Under the pieces are notes generated by a model that was not told the origin of the DNA, did no database searches, and saw only the letters and a list, made by a program, of their open reading frames with translations. A program made the translations under genes and the position numbers. A DNA stretch of 64,000 bases from Callorhinus ursinus (lineage: Eukaryota; Chordata; Mammalia; Carnivora; Otariidae), in assembly GCF_003265705.1 (NCBI RefSeq), contig NW_020312828.1, forward strand, positions 52,687,627-52,751,626. Direction: 5' to 3'. Positions 34,577 to 46,624 of this stretch are shown piece after piece (the first letter of the stretch is position 1; each line of letters starts with the position of its first letter).

Positions 34577-35160
34577 TACTTAGACATGGTTCCTTTAGTT
34601 CTTTCAACATATTTATAATATTTGATTTAAAGTCTTTGGTAAATACAACCTCCAGGACTATTTCTATTTACTGTTTGTTTGTTTTACTGTGTATGAGTCA
34701 TATTTTCCTGTTTATTTGCATGACTCATGACTTTTTTGTTGAAAAGTAAATCTTTTAAATATAATTCAGCAACTCTGGAAATTAGATTCCCTCTCCCCAG
34801 AGTTTGTTGTTGTTTGTTGTTTTTGTTGTTGTTCCTGTTTAGTTAGTGAATTACCTGGACTGATTCTTTATGGTCTATATTCTTTGTCATGTTCATCCCC
34901 CTGAAGTCTCTGCTTCATTAAATTAGTGGTCAGCTAATGATAAGACAAACGTTTCCTTAAATTCCAGTTCAAAAGAAGTCCTAAGGATGAGTTCAGTGGG
35001 CACAAGTAAAGTTCAGTGTCTATACCTGGAGAAGAGAGGCCTTCAATTGTTAGCTCCCACTAGAATCACACAGGAAGGCCAGCAGTTTCCCCAAAATAAG
35101 AAGAAACAAGACATGAGTGTCCCTTCAGGAGCCAGTCCCAGGATATGCCACCATTCCTGT
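34577..35160 (-). mobile_element. Old L1M-type 3' sequence (antisense)
   Basis: CATGGTTCCTTTAGTTCTTT, TAATATTTGATTTAAAGTCT, CATATTTTCCTGTTTATTTG, CAACTCTGGAAATTAGATTC, CCCAGAGTTTGTTGTTG and TTAGTGAATTACCTGGACTG follow the antisense of a familiar L1M region. A GTT/GTTT-rich run (34804-34836) is part of it. The right end is uncertain. Confidence 0.6.
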
Positions 35161-37216
35161 ATATTCCTAGGCCCACTTTAAGCAAAAGTAAGCCTAGTTA
35201 CCATGTGATCCAACTCTGACTCCTTCAAAACCAAGGTTGACCCAGGCCTGGATTTAGCTCTAGGGAGTGCTTCAAATAAGACATTTCTCTTTCCACTACC
35301 TCCTTTTAGTCTGATTTTGAAGTCCAAGTTTTGAAAATCCTAGTCCAGGCCTAAATATCCCATTTCAATTTAAATTAGTCTGACTTTTGGGTTTGGTGAA
35401 ACCAGTCTTCATCCAGTTCTGTTTCGTCAGGAGGAGTCACATGAATTCATATGAAAAAATTTCATGTGAAAATTTTACTTCCATTGCTAATTAGGGAAAA
35501 GACAAATTTGAAGGCCAAATGCCAACTCAGAAGGAAGATAAGGATACTGTTTGTTAATTGATTTTCAGGTAGAAAGCCAGAAGTTAGACCTCTACCAACA
35601 TGCTCAATTTGAAATGGAAATTAGGCCAAGTGTAGATGTGTTACAAGTTAACAGGTTTGTGTCTTTGGTTTTGGTGCCAATGCAATAAAATGATAAGACC
35701 AGATTTGAGTTACAAATATTGAAAAGGCCATCTAATTGGACATAACTTTTATCATTAGATGTTCATAATTCACGTTAATACGTAGCAATGAACAAAAGTA
35801 TCAGTGGGGTCCTACGTTAAATAACCCCTGTGACAAAGACAATGAGCTATCCTATACATTTTCTGTATTTACAGCTGTTTAATGAGTAGAAGTTCCTAGA
35901 TGAAAAAAAAAAATCTGATTTCCAGAAGATCCTGGGAAGCATTCCAAAGAGAACCAGATAAGGAAAAAAAAAAAAAGTGTCAGAGTGTGTGATATATTTA
36001 CTACATTGAGACAGTTAAACTTTAGGAAATTAAACAATACTAGCTAAAAAAAACACCACAGTTTCTTAAATAATAGCAGGTTAATTGTGGTGAAAAAGTT
36101 TATCCAAACATACCTACCCCAAAGGAATTATAGTAAATGTCTTTTGTTGTAAATTAAATTGTAAGTGGCTAAGATAGTCTTTAAACTTGTAGTATTTTGT
36201 CACATCTCTTCCCATCAGTCACATTAACTCTACTTTAAACAAAACTAATTGAGCACACACATCTTCTTGCTGAAAGCACAGCAGTTTCTTATGTAGACTC
36301 TTCTGTCTTGCTTCTGCCTGATTTGTCTAGGTACCAAAGTGTATCAGTTTTCTGCATATAAATTTTAAAGGAAGATACAACCCAGTACTGTCATATACAA
36401 ATTTAAAACCTTCTTTTATCCTAGACTTTGGTCAAAGATCATTTATTTTTGTTAAGAATCTTAAATAATCTTCCTAGGTACTAGTATGTAAACTCATCAT
36501 GTACCCCAATATTTAGTAGTAAGTAGAATATATTTCTTCTTTGAGAATTTGAACCTATTCCTTGGTTCTCAGGTTTTATAGACAACTACAGAGAAATAGT
36601 TAATGATTATTGGTAAAATCTAATAGATATGTTTTTGTTACTCACGATGTACTACATTTTAAAAATACACTCTGGGGGATTTTGTTATTTTAAAATTCAA
36701 GAATGTAAAACCATTGTTAAAAACATTTAGAACCATTCTGCTGTTTCATAAACAGTTATACACAGTCACAATATCAAGATACCATGTCAGTTTAAAACTA
36801 AACATTTTTTCCTACACCATTTTACTAGCAGTAACTTGGTGATAGAAATAAAATATATTTGTAATAGAAATTATAATGCATATGTAGTTTGCATTACCTA
36901 CCTACAACCATGTTTTTGGAGTTTAAGTTTTATTAGGTTTGTCACATACAGTATACTTTATGCTAGAAAAGACTCAAAAAGCATGAGATTTTTTTAATAA
37001 ATAGGAATTCTTCCAAATACGTAGTTGGGAACTAATCCAGCTCACTTTTAGCCATGAGGTGGTGCCTCTCATGTGCCCCAGGTTAAGCTATAACCAGAGT
37101 AATGAAGGATAGAGCCATTAAAATACTCGTTAATTATCCATAACCACCTTCCAAACAACTGGAGCCCACTTAGACTTCTAAGTCAGAATTCAAGTCATAG
37201 TACCTGGTCTATAGTT
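35161..37216. other. No feature recognised
   Basis: About 2 kb of AT-rich DNA with no repeat I can name and no frame of note. Poly-A runs at 35903 and 35963 are isolated. Confidence 0.5.
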
Positions 37217-37226
37217 TCAGAAAACT

Positions 37227-37422
37227 TTTTTTTTTAAGATTTTATTTATTCATTTGAGAGTGAGAGAGAGAGAGAGCACAAGCAGAGGGAAAGGCAGAGG
37301 GAGAGGGAGAAACAGACTCCCCGCTGAGCTGGGAGCCCAGACGTGGGGTTCCATCCCAGGACCTGGAGATCATGACCTGACCGAAGGCAGATACTTAACC
37401 ACCTGAGCCACCCAGGCGCCCC
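37227..37422 (-). mobile_element. CAN-SINE (SINEC)
   Basis: Reverse SINE: TTTTTTTTAAGATTTTATTT, CATTTGAGAGTGAGAGAG, CCCCGCTGAGCTGGGAGCC, GATCATGACCTGACCGAAGG and CTGAGCCACCCAGGCGCCCC. Target duplication TCAGAAAACT at 37217-37226 and 37423-37432. Reverse frame 37370-37561 is a by-product. Confidence 0.96.
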
Positions 37423-37432
37423 TCAGAAAACT

Positions 37433-38335
37433 CTTCAGGTGCGTTTCTCCTTTCCTCATCATGTCAACCTCTGCCATATACCCTGCAGCATATAGTTTCA
37501 TGAATACCCATCCAATTTGTATCTTCTTCCTAATCCCTCTGGAAGTTCTACCAGCTGCCAACTCAGGAACAGAAGGCAGTTTCCTTTTCCTTCTTGTACC
37601 ACCAAAAACCTACGTTTTGTCACCGCAATAAAGGAAATTAATCAAAACTTTATTTCAACCAAATTCACCTTCCTTGCAAAGTAAATCTTACCAACTGCAA
37701 AAAAGTTAAAAATATTGATATACTTATGTATTTTATATTTGTTGCACTTGCCAGTGGTCCTTTACAAAATCTATAGTAATTCATGAGAGTCATTGGTTTA
37801 GTATTGAAGACAACCCTCTCTTCCATTCCTGTATTTACCTAGAATTCAAACAGCCACTCATAGAAAATCTTATAAGCACTCTATTGGTAGCTGGGATTAC
37901 CAGACTCCTCCAAAATGCAAAGGCATTCATTTACTTGGTTTTCATACTGAAAGCAACCAACACAAAATATATGATCTCCCCAATGTATTTAGCAAAGATA
38001 ATGAAGGGTAAGAGGACCTCTAGTGTCATCCAACTATGAACTCTTATGGGTTTGGCAATCCCTGCACCACAAGTATTTATCATGATATTATTCCACAAAA
38101 GGGGCCTACCAGAGAAAGGCCTTTTTGTTTCTGGGCATATGTGAGCATCTCGGATTCTGTTTGTTACATTCTTTTAGAGAATCATCCAGAGCAAATTCAG
38201 CCTCAAAGACACTTGGTAATTTGGAATGCTCCCCAAGCCATTCATTTCCAAGGGTCAAACCACCCCTTCCAATTCATGTTTAAAGCTCTATAAATTCTTA
38301 GGCAGTTCACATATTGGAAGAGTATTTTCCTCCAC
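37433..38335. other. No feature recognised
   Basis: An 85-codon forward frame at 38036-38293 has no recognisable motif. No repeat named. Confidence 0.45.
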
Positions 38336-38420
38336 TTAATTCATTCAATAATACTTATTTTGTAAATACTTATGGGGCACTTACTGTATTCCAGCCACTG
38401 TACTAGGTACTGTCCCACAA
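38336..38420 (+). mobile_element. Ancient repeat fragment
   Basis: ATTCATTCAATAATACTTAT, GGGGCACTTACTGTATTCC and CACTGTACTAGGTACTG: the 'attcattcaacaaatatttattgagcacctac' block, same kind as at 8340 and 59795. Family not assigned. Confidence 0.45.
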
Positions 38421-38439
38421 AAATGATACCCACCTGTGC

Positions 38440-38900
38440 TGATTATTCTCTGTTTACACATCACAATCCATCCCTGCCCTTCTCCACCCTGCCTTCAGCC
38501 CTGAGAGGCTAACCTCCAGTCTCAGAAGCTATGTCTGCCCTCCGGTTCCCTGTTGGGTTTGCCCAATGGGAGTTACTACCAGGAATAAGGGGAGAGGTCA
38601 GGGTGTTTATTCTTCCTGATCCATATATCACAGGCTGTAAATTGTCTCAAGCTGAATCCTTCTACCCATAGCCACAGCTCATGCTGCTTCAGCTCTGACC
38701 CCGTAGCGGCTGATTTTCTTGCCCCTTTAGGCTTTAGGTAATAATTGTTGCCCTCTGTTGGTAATCTCCAGGTGTTTTACCATCTCTTGTTCCCATAATC
38801 CTGTCCACACCTTTGTAAATAGTTCCTTCTTTAAACTCTCTTTAAATACCCTTTTTGTATGCCATTCTTTTCCTACTGAGGCCCTGGCTTGCATACTGCC
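38440..38900 (+). mobile_element. LTR-like interspersed repeat, family not named
   Basis: GTTTGCCCAATGGGAGTTAC, GAGGTCAGGGTGTTTATTC, ACCTTTGTAAATAGTTCC, TAAACTCTCTTTAAATACCC and TTTTGTATGCCATTCTTTTC followed by CTACTGAGGCCCTGGC. I know this order ('tttctgccaatgggaggcact ... aatagttcc ... ctctcttcaaattaccc ... gtgccatctgtttcctgc') as a dispersed mammalian repeat but cannot name it. Confidence 0.45.
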
Positions 38901-38959
38901 CTCAGGAATAGTCTCATAGAGAGCCAGATATAGATGTAAACAATCTTTTCTGTCTACTA

Positions 38960-39689
38960 TTATAATCGAAGTAAAGGTGCAATGGATACATAGATGGATA
39001 TTCCTAGTTGTTTACTCAAAATGTATTTTCGTTTTCTTCCTTATTTTCAGAACTCTAATTCAGTAAAAAATACTCAATCTTCCAGGTTTCCTAGCTGCTA
39101 GTTTGACCAATGAGGATATAGACAGAAGTCTCTGAGATGGAGCTTCTGGAAAAGAGGTTGTATTTCTGATAAAAACTGACAGACTCAGTTAGTACACAGT
39201 CTTTCCTTTTGTTTTTTATTTCTTCCTGCCTGGAATGCAGATTCACTGTCTGGAAGCACAGTAGTCATCCTGAAACCATGCAATGTAAACCCTTCACAAG
39301 ATGTAATGGAATAGGAAGCTAGAAGGAGCTTTGATCCTTAGTAATTTTTAAACTGATATTCTGGCTTTCAACTGCCTACATCTTCTTAGTATGGAGGGGA
39401 AATAGACCTTATTTACTTAACTCACTGTAGTCCATTCCTGATACATGTAGGTGATCAAACCCCAGCTGATATAAGTGAGTCAAAAATCACTCTGTATAAA
39501 GACATGACCCAGCACTGTGTATAAGGAAAAAAAGTTCTAAATGTCTAGACCTAAATGTAGTATGTACGGTGCAGGGCAGGTGGAGGGTAGGGGAAGAAAT
39601 GAAGTTGAAAGATAGATAGCTAGATCATAAAGCATCTTATCTACTGTGTCAAAGGAGTTTAGGTTTTATTCTGCCAATAGGAAGGAGTA
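38960..39689. other. No feature recognised
   Basis: No nameable repeat. Contains (GATA)-like GATAGATAGCTAGAT at 39610-39625 only. Confidence 0.45.
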
Positions 39690-40075
39690 TGTCAATTTCA
39701 GTGCTTTCAGCTCTAAGTAACAGAATACCCAATAAAGATGACTTTAGCAATACAGGCATTTATTTGTACACATTTAATGAGAGACCCATATGTAGGGGTT
39801 ACAAGGTAAATTCAGAGGCTCAAACAGTTTATCTGCTTAGAATCTTCTAAGGTTGGTATTTCTGTGATTCTCTTAGCTTTCCCATTACTGGGAACATTCT
39901 AGCAGCCATACTCCAGGCATCACACCTGAAAGATGGGAAAAAGGGGGCTGCTAACTAAGCATCAGTCATTTCTCTCATTTCTATTTTTTTTTTAAACAAA
40001 GAGGAAAATCTTTCCTAAAAGCACCCATCTGGCTTCCTCACAAGTCTCACTGGCCTCACTGGCAGAACTGGTGTA
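39690..40075 (+). mobile_element. Ancient interspersed repeat, 5' part, family not named
   Basis: GCTCTAAGTAACAGAATACC, TGACTTTAGCAATACAGGCA, TTTATTTGTACACATTTAAT, GAGGCTCAAACAGTTTATC and AAAATCTTTCCTAAAAGCAC. Appears to be the 5' portion of the family whose 3' part is at 3366-3575. Confidence 0.4.
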
Positions 40076-40114
40076 TATATCCCTAAACTTATCTTTAGCA
40101 AGGGGGAAGATGTT

Positions 40115-40555
40115 ACTGAAGGGATTCAGAGAATGTTACCCCGAAATAGGCCACTCTGGCATAAAGATTTTTTTCAGCTGAAGGCAATTGAGTAAAACCA
40201 GACATAGGCTGAGCTCTCTGGCCTCCTCCAATCTTCCTGAAAGCAAAACATAAATTTCTCTTATGAAGTTGTGTACCCCCCTTCCCATACTAGGAAGTTT
40301 ATCACAACCTTATCACCAGAGACAACAACAAGATGGCATCTAGATGAACATGCACAAACAAACTTTACTAAGTAATCCTTATTTTCCATTGGTTTCCCCA
40401 ATATATTTACCTTCCCACCATTTGCTGCCTCTGAAAACCTATAAACCCCTTTTCCTTTGTCTTGTCACTTCTCTACAAATTTGTTGCTCTTTGTTCAGAT
40501 GCTATATAAACGCCAAGTTGTAACCATCCCTTTGAGTTACTCATAACCTGGCACA
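40115..40555 (+). mobile_element. ERV LTR, probably solo
   Basis: Begins near TGAAGGGATTCAGAGAATG. It contains CATAAATTTCTCTTATGAAG, GGAAGTTTATCACAACCTTA, AACAAGATGGCATCTAGATG, a CCTATAAACCCCTTTTCC block before TTGTCTTGTCACTTCTC, and a TATATAAACG box. The order, with a late TATA-like box and a pyrimidine-rich 3' part, is LTR-like and resembles ERVL/MLT2-class LTRs. Family and ends uncertain. Confidence 0.5.
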
Positions 40556-40599
40556 GAGTAGGTGTGCAATATTGCCCTTGAGGATGAATGACATGATCA

Positions 40600-41404
40600 C
40601 ACAGTCATAAAATGGGACAGTAATGTGTGGTTTGGGGTTCAAATATTTTGGGGGCACAAAGGAGAAAAATGATAGCTCTATCTAAGTAAACAATGAAGAC
40701 TTCATTAAGGTGGTGACAGTTGACTTCTTTGTAACTTGACTCATCTCTTGCCTTTGTTATTTTTCCTGTACTTATTTTGTTCCACTTTTTAAGTCATTTC
40801 AAGCAATCTCCAGATAAATTTTTTTCATTTAGTTCAGATCTAAATCTTCCAACCTCATAATAGTAAATAGATCTGAACTGCCAGTGAGCTACATATTGGT
40901 GCTAACCTAAAATCGTTTTAAATTTTTTTGGTTAATATAGATTCATTAAGTCACCTACAATTTATTATGCTCCCATTATATACCAGAACTTCAACAGTAG
41001 TTTTTGTACCCAATATTTTATTTAACATTCCTAATAAACTAGAAGGCAGATATATTATCAAGATTAGGTTCAGCTATGAATAACAGAGTTCAATAAGATT
41101 TAAATCTATTTTTCCTATTACATAAAAGTCTGAAAGCTGATATATTAACTCTGCCTCATAAAGTTCCCAAGGAATCAGGCCCCATTAGGCTCACTATTCT
41201 ACCATCCTTAAGATGTGGCTGTCCTCCTTGTCCAAGAGAGCAGCTGGAGGTCTAGCTATCATATCTACATTCCATACAGCAGGATAGGGAAGGATTTGAA
41301 GAATAAATGTGGCAATGGGCTCACATCAGTCATCTTTTAAGGAAGGTTACTTAAAGCTGCCACATGACATTCCTAATTACTCCTAATTAAGTCAAGATCT
41401 TCCT
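40600..41404. other. Mostly unassigned; possible MIR piece
   Basis: TTATATACCAGAACTTCAAC through TATTTAACATTCCTAATAAA (40976-41040) may be a reverse MIR fragment. The rest is unassigned. Confidence 0.35.
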
Positions 41405-41889
41405 TGACTTACAGTGGGGTTATGTACCAACAAACCCATTGCAAATTGAAAATAATTTAAATTAAAAATGCATTTAATACACCTAACCTACCAAACATCA
41501 TAGTTTAGCTTAGTCTACCTTACATATGCTCAGAACACTTACATTAGTCTACAGTTGGTCAGAATTATGTAACAATCTATTTTATAATAAAGTGTTGAAT
41601 ATCTCATGTAATTTATTGAAAACTATACTGAATGTGAAAAATAGGATGATTGTGAATACAGAATGAGTATCAGTTATTTACCCTCATGATTGTGTGGCTA
41701 ACTGGGAGCTGTGGCTCGCTGCCCCTGCCGAGCATCAAGAGAGAGTATTGTACCTCATATCACCAACCCAGGAAAAGATCAAAATTCAAAATTCTAAGTA
41801 TGGTTTCTATTGAATGCATATTGCTTTCATGCTGTCATAAAGTCAAAAAATTGTAAATTGAACCATTATAAATTGGGGACCCTCTGTAT
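41405..41889. mobile_element. TcMar-Tigger DNA transposon (MER8-like)
   Basis: TGACTTACAGTGGGGTTATG, CAAACCCATTGCAAATTGAA, ATGCATTTAATACACCTAAC, CTAGTTGGTCAG-type middle (here CTACAGTTGGTCAGAATT), TATAATAAAGTGTTGAATAT, CTATTGAATGCATATTGCTT and a mirrored end AACCATTATAAATTGGGGAC. The inner ends are complementary in the way Tigger termini are. No transposase frame survives. Confidence 0.75.
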
Positions 41890-41907
41890 ATTCAGAAATG
41901 GTCACAC

Positions 41908-42525
41908 CTATTTACAAGGGAGAATAGGAAATGCTACTTTATTTGGGACAATATTTTCCAGGCTAAAAATTGTGAGTTTTACTCCGATAGAAGAAAGGAG
42001 TAGGTATTGATGAATAATGGCATTCTGTGCCACAATTACAACTCTCATTTTTACATATGAGGAAATGAACACTAAGAAGGTGACTTGTCCCTGATGATAC
42101 ATCCAGTTCATGTCAGAATCAGGATATAAATCCCTTTCTTCTTGATCCAACTTCAACACTGATTTCACTATATAACAACAGCCTCCATCAGTTGAAATGT
42201 GAAATGCATCCTTTTTCATGATTTTGTTTTTCCTTAGAACTGACACAGTATCACAATTATAAGCACAAACTATTTTTTTTGATAAATCAGTAGAGTGAAT
42301 AAGTCTAACATCAACCATTGTTGTAGGCCTTGATTTTCTGTCTTTACCTTTCTGTATTAACATTTTGATATTAATTTCTAAGTTAGTTCTATATTCTTTA
42401 TTTTTCAGTCTTGCCTCTATTCTAATAGATACCAATGCACTTTTTTTGTTGTTGCCTTTACCCTCTATAATGCATACCTTGTATCTGGTGGTTCTGTATA
42501 AAATTACACAATTGTCCTGAAACAT
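41908..42525 (-). other. Longest open frame in the window (205 codons), probably chance
   Basis: Reverse frame with no recognisable domain. Its C-terminal third is read through a MIR (42035-42180). Composition is rich in Ile, Lys, Val and Ser. It contains GKDRKSRPTTMVDVRL and a Cys-Cys pair, neither diagnostic. No splice, promoter or poly-A context stands out. Listed because of its length only; it lies just right of the Tigger-type element but does not resemble a transposase. Confidence 0.15.
42035..42180 (-). mobile_element. MIR SINE
   Basis: CAACTCTCATTTTTACATAT, GAGGAAATGAACACTAAGAA, GGTGACTTGTCCCTGATGAT and TCAGAATCAGGATATAAATC follow the reverse MIR core. Confidence 0.65.
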
Positions 42526-44519
42526 CCCTTAACGTTTTCCTCCTGCATCATATCCTATAGACAAAACCATCCACCATGTCAGTTTTAAATGATTCACATT
42601 TACTCTTTCTCATCATCCCCACTTCTGCTGAACTTTTTGAAAGATTTTCTTTTGTATTACTCCAATGAGCCTCTTCAGTGGCTACCAAAATCCAAGTACT
42701 TGATGCCTCTGAATTCTTCTTTTTTGTTCCCTCAGATATTTGAAGACCTGGTTTCCCAATTATTTTAAGATCCACTTTAAATAACTTACTTTCTTTTCAA
42801 TATTCTATATGCTACAATCTCATTTACCTGCTACATCAAAGTTATAATACTTTTCACCATTCTCAGAGTGTCTAATGCCGAACTCCTTCCAAAGCCATCA
42901 GATCGTCTTGCCACTCTCCTTGTCACAGTCATCTTCGCTGCAACTCCTGACATCTGGAATGATCTCCCACAATTCCCAGACACTCCATCAGTCTTCCAAT
43001 CTCATAATAATAAAAATATTTTGCCTGACAAATGACTCCAATTTCTCTCCCTTCATATTTGAAATGTTCTCTTATCTAACTTTCAAAAAATAATGTGTAA
43101 TGCAAAACTTCCATTCTATTGTTTAGTGATTTAATTTGTCAACTAGTGAAGTACTCAGATCTGAATATAGGCATTTCTCAATAAACTGTTTTGGGGATTT
43201 TTGGGGGGTAGGTCCAGCATGGACCTCTTCTTCAGTGACTCCTGGTAATATAGTAATGTAAACTGATACTTTTATATCTTTGCTATTATTAAAGAGAGAG
43301 GAATGAATAAATCACAAGTTTGGCATGACTACACTTGACATGGAGAATAATGGAGCACCTCCAAGCAAATAGGGTATTGTAATATACAAGAGGTGTTCTG
43401 CTGAAAATATAAAATATGAGATCACAGATCAAGTGGTTTATGAACAGCAGCAGGTCTCAGGAGAATGTTTCCCCTATAGACATATATTAGTGGTTTAATG
43501 ACAGCGCTTTTGACGTCTTAAGCCTTATAAATGACTTCATATGATTCGCCTCCCTGGAAAAATACTTTCAGAGACTAAAGATTGGATGAAGACATCTCCC
43601 TAGTAGGAAAAGAACAGAATGATACAATCATTTATTATTTTTTATTAAACCTATTGGAGTAAAACTTATTTTGTTTTGGCAAGGTCACTGAAAATACTTC
43701 AATGGAAAATAATTGGAAAGAAGTTGTTGGGTTCTTTCCTTTAAGCATTTTTATCTAAGACATTCCCTTGATGTTGTGGGAAAATATCAGATTTCAGATT
43801 AGAGGATCTTTTAAAGGACTTACGAAGCCTTCAAGACTTGACTCTCAAAGTCACATGTATAATTAAGGTGACCTGAAAATTAGCTCTATCCTTAGTCTTA
43901 GCATGGGTTTGTTGTTGATTTTAAATTCTTTTCTTATTATATCCAGCAATTTAATTTTCTTCTAACTTTATGCAATTCTTTAAATTACTGGGTACTCCTA
44001 TGAGAAATGTAAGGATATTCTATCACAATTTCTGTCCAAAATTTTAAATGTTTCATGATATCCTTGTTTTGTCTATCCAATGACTTGCACAAAAACAATC
44101 AATTTTTTCTTTTAAATCCATTTTCTCCAATTTAATTATTTAAATTAGTTAACAAAATTAAAAATTGAAAATAATTGCTAAATCACGTTTTCATTTTCAG
44201 TAAACAGAATATATAACAATCTGGGTTTATAGGCTATTATTTACATAACTAGTTAGGCCTCTAGTTTTATTTTAATATGGTTTTAATTTGAAGACATTCA
44301 ATATATCCCTATTTTTTTCGTAACATAAAGGAAAATACAAATGTTTTAAATGAAAATTTACCTGTTATTTCCTTTAAGTCACAATATAATTCATAGTATT
44401 TGAAAATTTACCCTAGAACTATTTCTTGCTAAATCTTTAAATTATTTTAGGCAAACAGTTATTAGTGCTATTCACCAAATATTTCTATTCCTCTGCCTTC
44501 TGGCTTGTACTAAGATTGC
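42526..44519. other. No confident feature
   Basis: GCTGCAACTCCTGACATCTG with GAATGATCTCCCACAATTCC (42938-42980) is LINE-like (L2 or CR1 class) but too short to assign. The remainder to 44519 is AT-rich and unassigned. Confidence 0.4.
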
Positions 44520-44524
44520 ACTTT

Positions 44525-44830
44525 CTTTTCCATGTGTTTTGGGGACATGTGACTAGTTCTGGCCAATGAGTTGTGAGTACAAGTAACCTGTGTCACTTCC
44601 CTGAGGAGTATTTAACTGCTGGTGAGATACTCTCCTGAGGTCTTCTATTTCAGCAAGGTGATCCATATAAAAGTTTGAGATGGTGGCCTCTCTGTCAATT
44701 CAGGCTTCTGAGTGACTGTGGTGTGTTGAGCCCCCTACTGACTCAAGATGGACATATACTGCGAGCCAGAAATAAGCTTTATCACAGAATTCTTGATATA
44801 GATTTTTCCTTTTACCATAGCATAATCTAT
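44525..44830 (+). mobile_element. LTR-like (MaLR-type) repeat, diverged
   Basis: ACATGTGACTAGTTCTGGCC, AATGAGTTGTGAGTACAAGT, CTGTGTCACTTCCCTGAGGA, GATGGTGGCCTCTCTGTCAA, CTCAAGATGGACATATACTG and GAGCCAGAAATAAGCTTTAT match a known 'ggccaatgagatgtgagcggaagtgatgtgtgtcacttcc ... gagaaataaac' repeat order. An AATAAG signal near the end fits an LTR polyadenylation site. Name uncertain. Confidence 0.5.
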
Positions 44831-44839
44831 TCAGATTAA

Positions 44840-46055
44840 AACAACATTTAGGGTCTTTGAATTTAGGATCTCTACTTTTTAGACTCTACACACATTTACT
44901 TAATCATTTCACTTCTCTTGGTCTACTTTAAGAAAAGCTAGTAAAGATATAAGAAAAAAATAGAGATACAGAGAGATCAATGAACTATAAATGCAGGAAA
45001 AACATTTTTAAATGTAACAAGAAAGCACGGAAATAGATTTCAAATTTTCTTTTCTTAGTTACTTCATCTTTTTTTTATTTTAAAAGAGGAATTCCACATT
45101 AAAGAAATAAAATTATATATAGAAATGTGGAAAGAAAACAGAGTAATCACTCTCCAGACCTGATCACATAATCATATTAATATTCTGATGTTTCCTGCCA
45201 GCATTTTCTGATGAATATTCAGTGTGTGCCTGCATTTACAAATTTAATAACTTACTTTATGAATTAAAGAATTAAAGCAATAAAATATAAGACCAGAAGA
45301 AAACACATTTTAATATTCAACTGAGCATATGGAAATGAAGGCTTTTCTTAGCATATACAAAATGAAAACCAGTGACAAAATAATTACATGAAACTTTAAA
45401 CTTATGAATATCAAAAACATCCTAAAAATGATATGGCAAAATGTATTTGTGTAGCCTAAAGTTGAAACTTGTGTTCATAAAAAGCAAAAAAAAAAAAAAT
45501 AGATAACAGGAAAGAAAAAAAATGGGTATTTTTAAATTTTGAAACTCATTTGAGGTTTTATATTTTGTAATACTCAGATATACACCCAGTAAAAGTATGT
45601 CATTAAGATTTCATAATCTAGTTGTCAAAAGAAAATGAATTCACATGAAAATTTCTCAAAAAGAATATGAGATCAATTGCATTATTATGGGCTAAATTTT
45701 GTAATATAGACTGAAAATATTCTAAGAGTTCAAAGAAAGGAAATGTTTTTGAGAGAGTAATCAGAGGATGCTTCTTAGAAAAGCAGGAACTGAGCTTACA
45801 TTTGATTTTCTGTAATAAAATAAGAAGAATCCCTTATCTTTCCATGCATCATATGAGCTGTTTTGAAGTTTGTTGCAATGAAACACAATATTAGAGCAAG
45901 AGCAGTAAATGCACAGGACAGAACAGATATGAAGGGCCTAGCTAATTGTGGGGCTAGCCCTGGAGGGGTGGTCTCAAGGTCAAATCACAGTATCTAAATG
46001 GGTTGATTCAGACTGGTACTCAGACACAGGACATCTGACCTTATTAATGGCAAAT
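44840..46055. other. No feature recognised
   Basis: Very AT-rich, with an A13 run at about 45487-45499. No repeat named. Confidence 0.5.
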
Positions 46056-46298
46056 GCCTTAGTCTGGACTTCTATAACAGAATACCATAGACTGGGTGGC
46101 TTAAACAAAGAACATTCATTTCCCACAGTTTTGGAAGCTAGAAGTTCTAGATCAGAATGCCAGCATGGTTGGGTTCTTGGTAAAGGCCCCATTCCTGGTC
46201 ATCTTTTGTTGTATCCTCACATTGTAGAAAAGGGAGAGTTAGTCGTCGTCTTCTTCTTCTTCTTCTTCTTCTTCTTTTCTCCTTCTCCTGCTCCTCCT

Positions 46299-46329
<31 letters not shown>

Positions 46330-46379
46330 TTCTTCTTCCTCCTCCTCCTCTTCCTCTTCCTCCTCCTCCTTCTCCCTCC

Positions 46380-46420
<41 letters not shown>

Positions 46421-46624
46421 CCCCTCTTCCTCCTACTCCTCCTTCTCCTCTTCCTCTCCCTCCTCCTCCTCCTCCTTCTCCTTCTTCTTCTTTGACACTA
46501 ATCCCATCATGGGGGCTCTACTCTCATGACCTAATTATCTCCCAAAGATCCCACCTCCAAATACCATCTCCTTAGGACTACAACATATGAGTTTAGGGAG
46601 ATATAAACATTTGGTCCACAACAG
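46056..46624 (-). mobile_element. MLT1-type ERVL-MaLR LTR (antisense) with a pyrimidine-tract insert
   Basis: CTTAGTCTGGACTTCTATAA, CAGAATACCATAGACTGGGT, GGCTTAAACAAAGAACATTC, CACAGTTTTGGAAGCTAGAA, then the 244-bp CT tract, then AATCCCATCATGGGGGCTCT, TCATGACCTAATTATCTCCC and AACATTTGGTCCACAACAG. This is the reverse of an MLT1 LTR. The 193-codon Pro/Ser-rich forward frame at 45948-46529 comes from this LTR plus the tract and is not a gene. Confidence 0.85.
46250..46493 (+). repeat. 244-bp polypyrimidine (CTT/CCT) tract
   Basis: Trinucleotide-like blocks of TTC, TCC and CTC. I count two purines only, G at 46290 and A at 46435. The left part is CTT-rich, the centre alternates CTCCTC and TTCCTC, and the end returns to CTTCTT. 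Located inside the antisense MLT1 LTR. Confidence 0.97.

Noticed and set aside
34987..35181. 64-codon forward frame in a less AT-rich patch
   Set aside because: No domain, and it overlaps the end of an antisense old L1 piece.
45948..46529. 193-codon forward frame, Pro/Ser-rich C-terminus
   Set aside because: It is an antisense MLT1-type LTR read into a CT-repeat; the low-complexity tail is the translated microsatellite.
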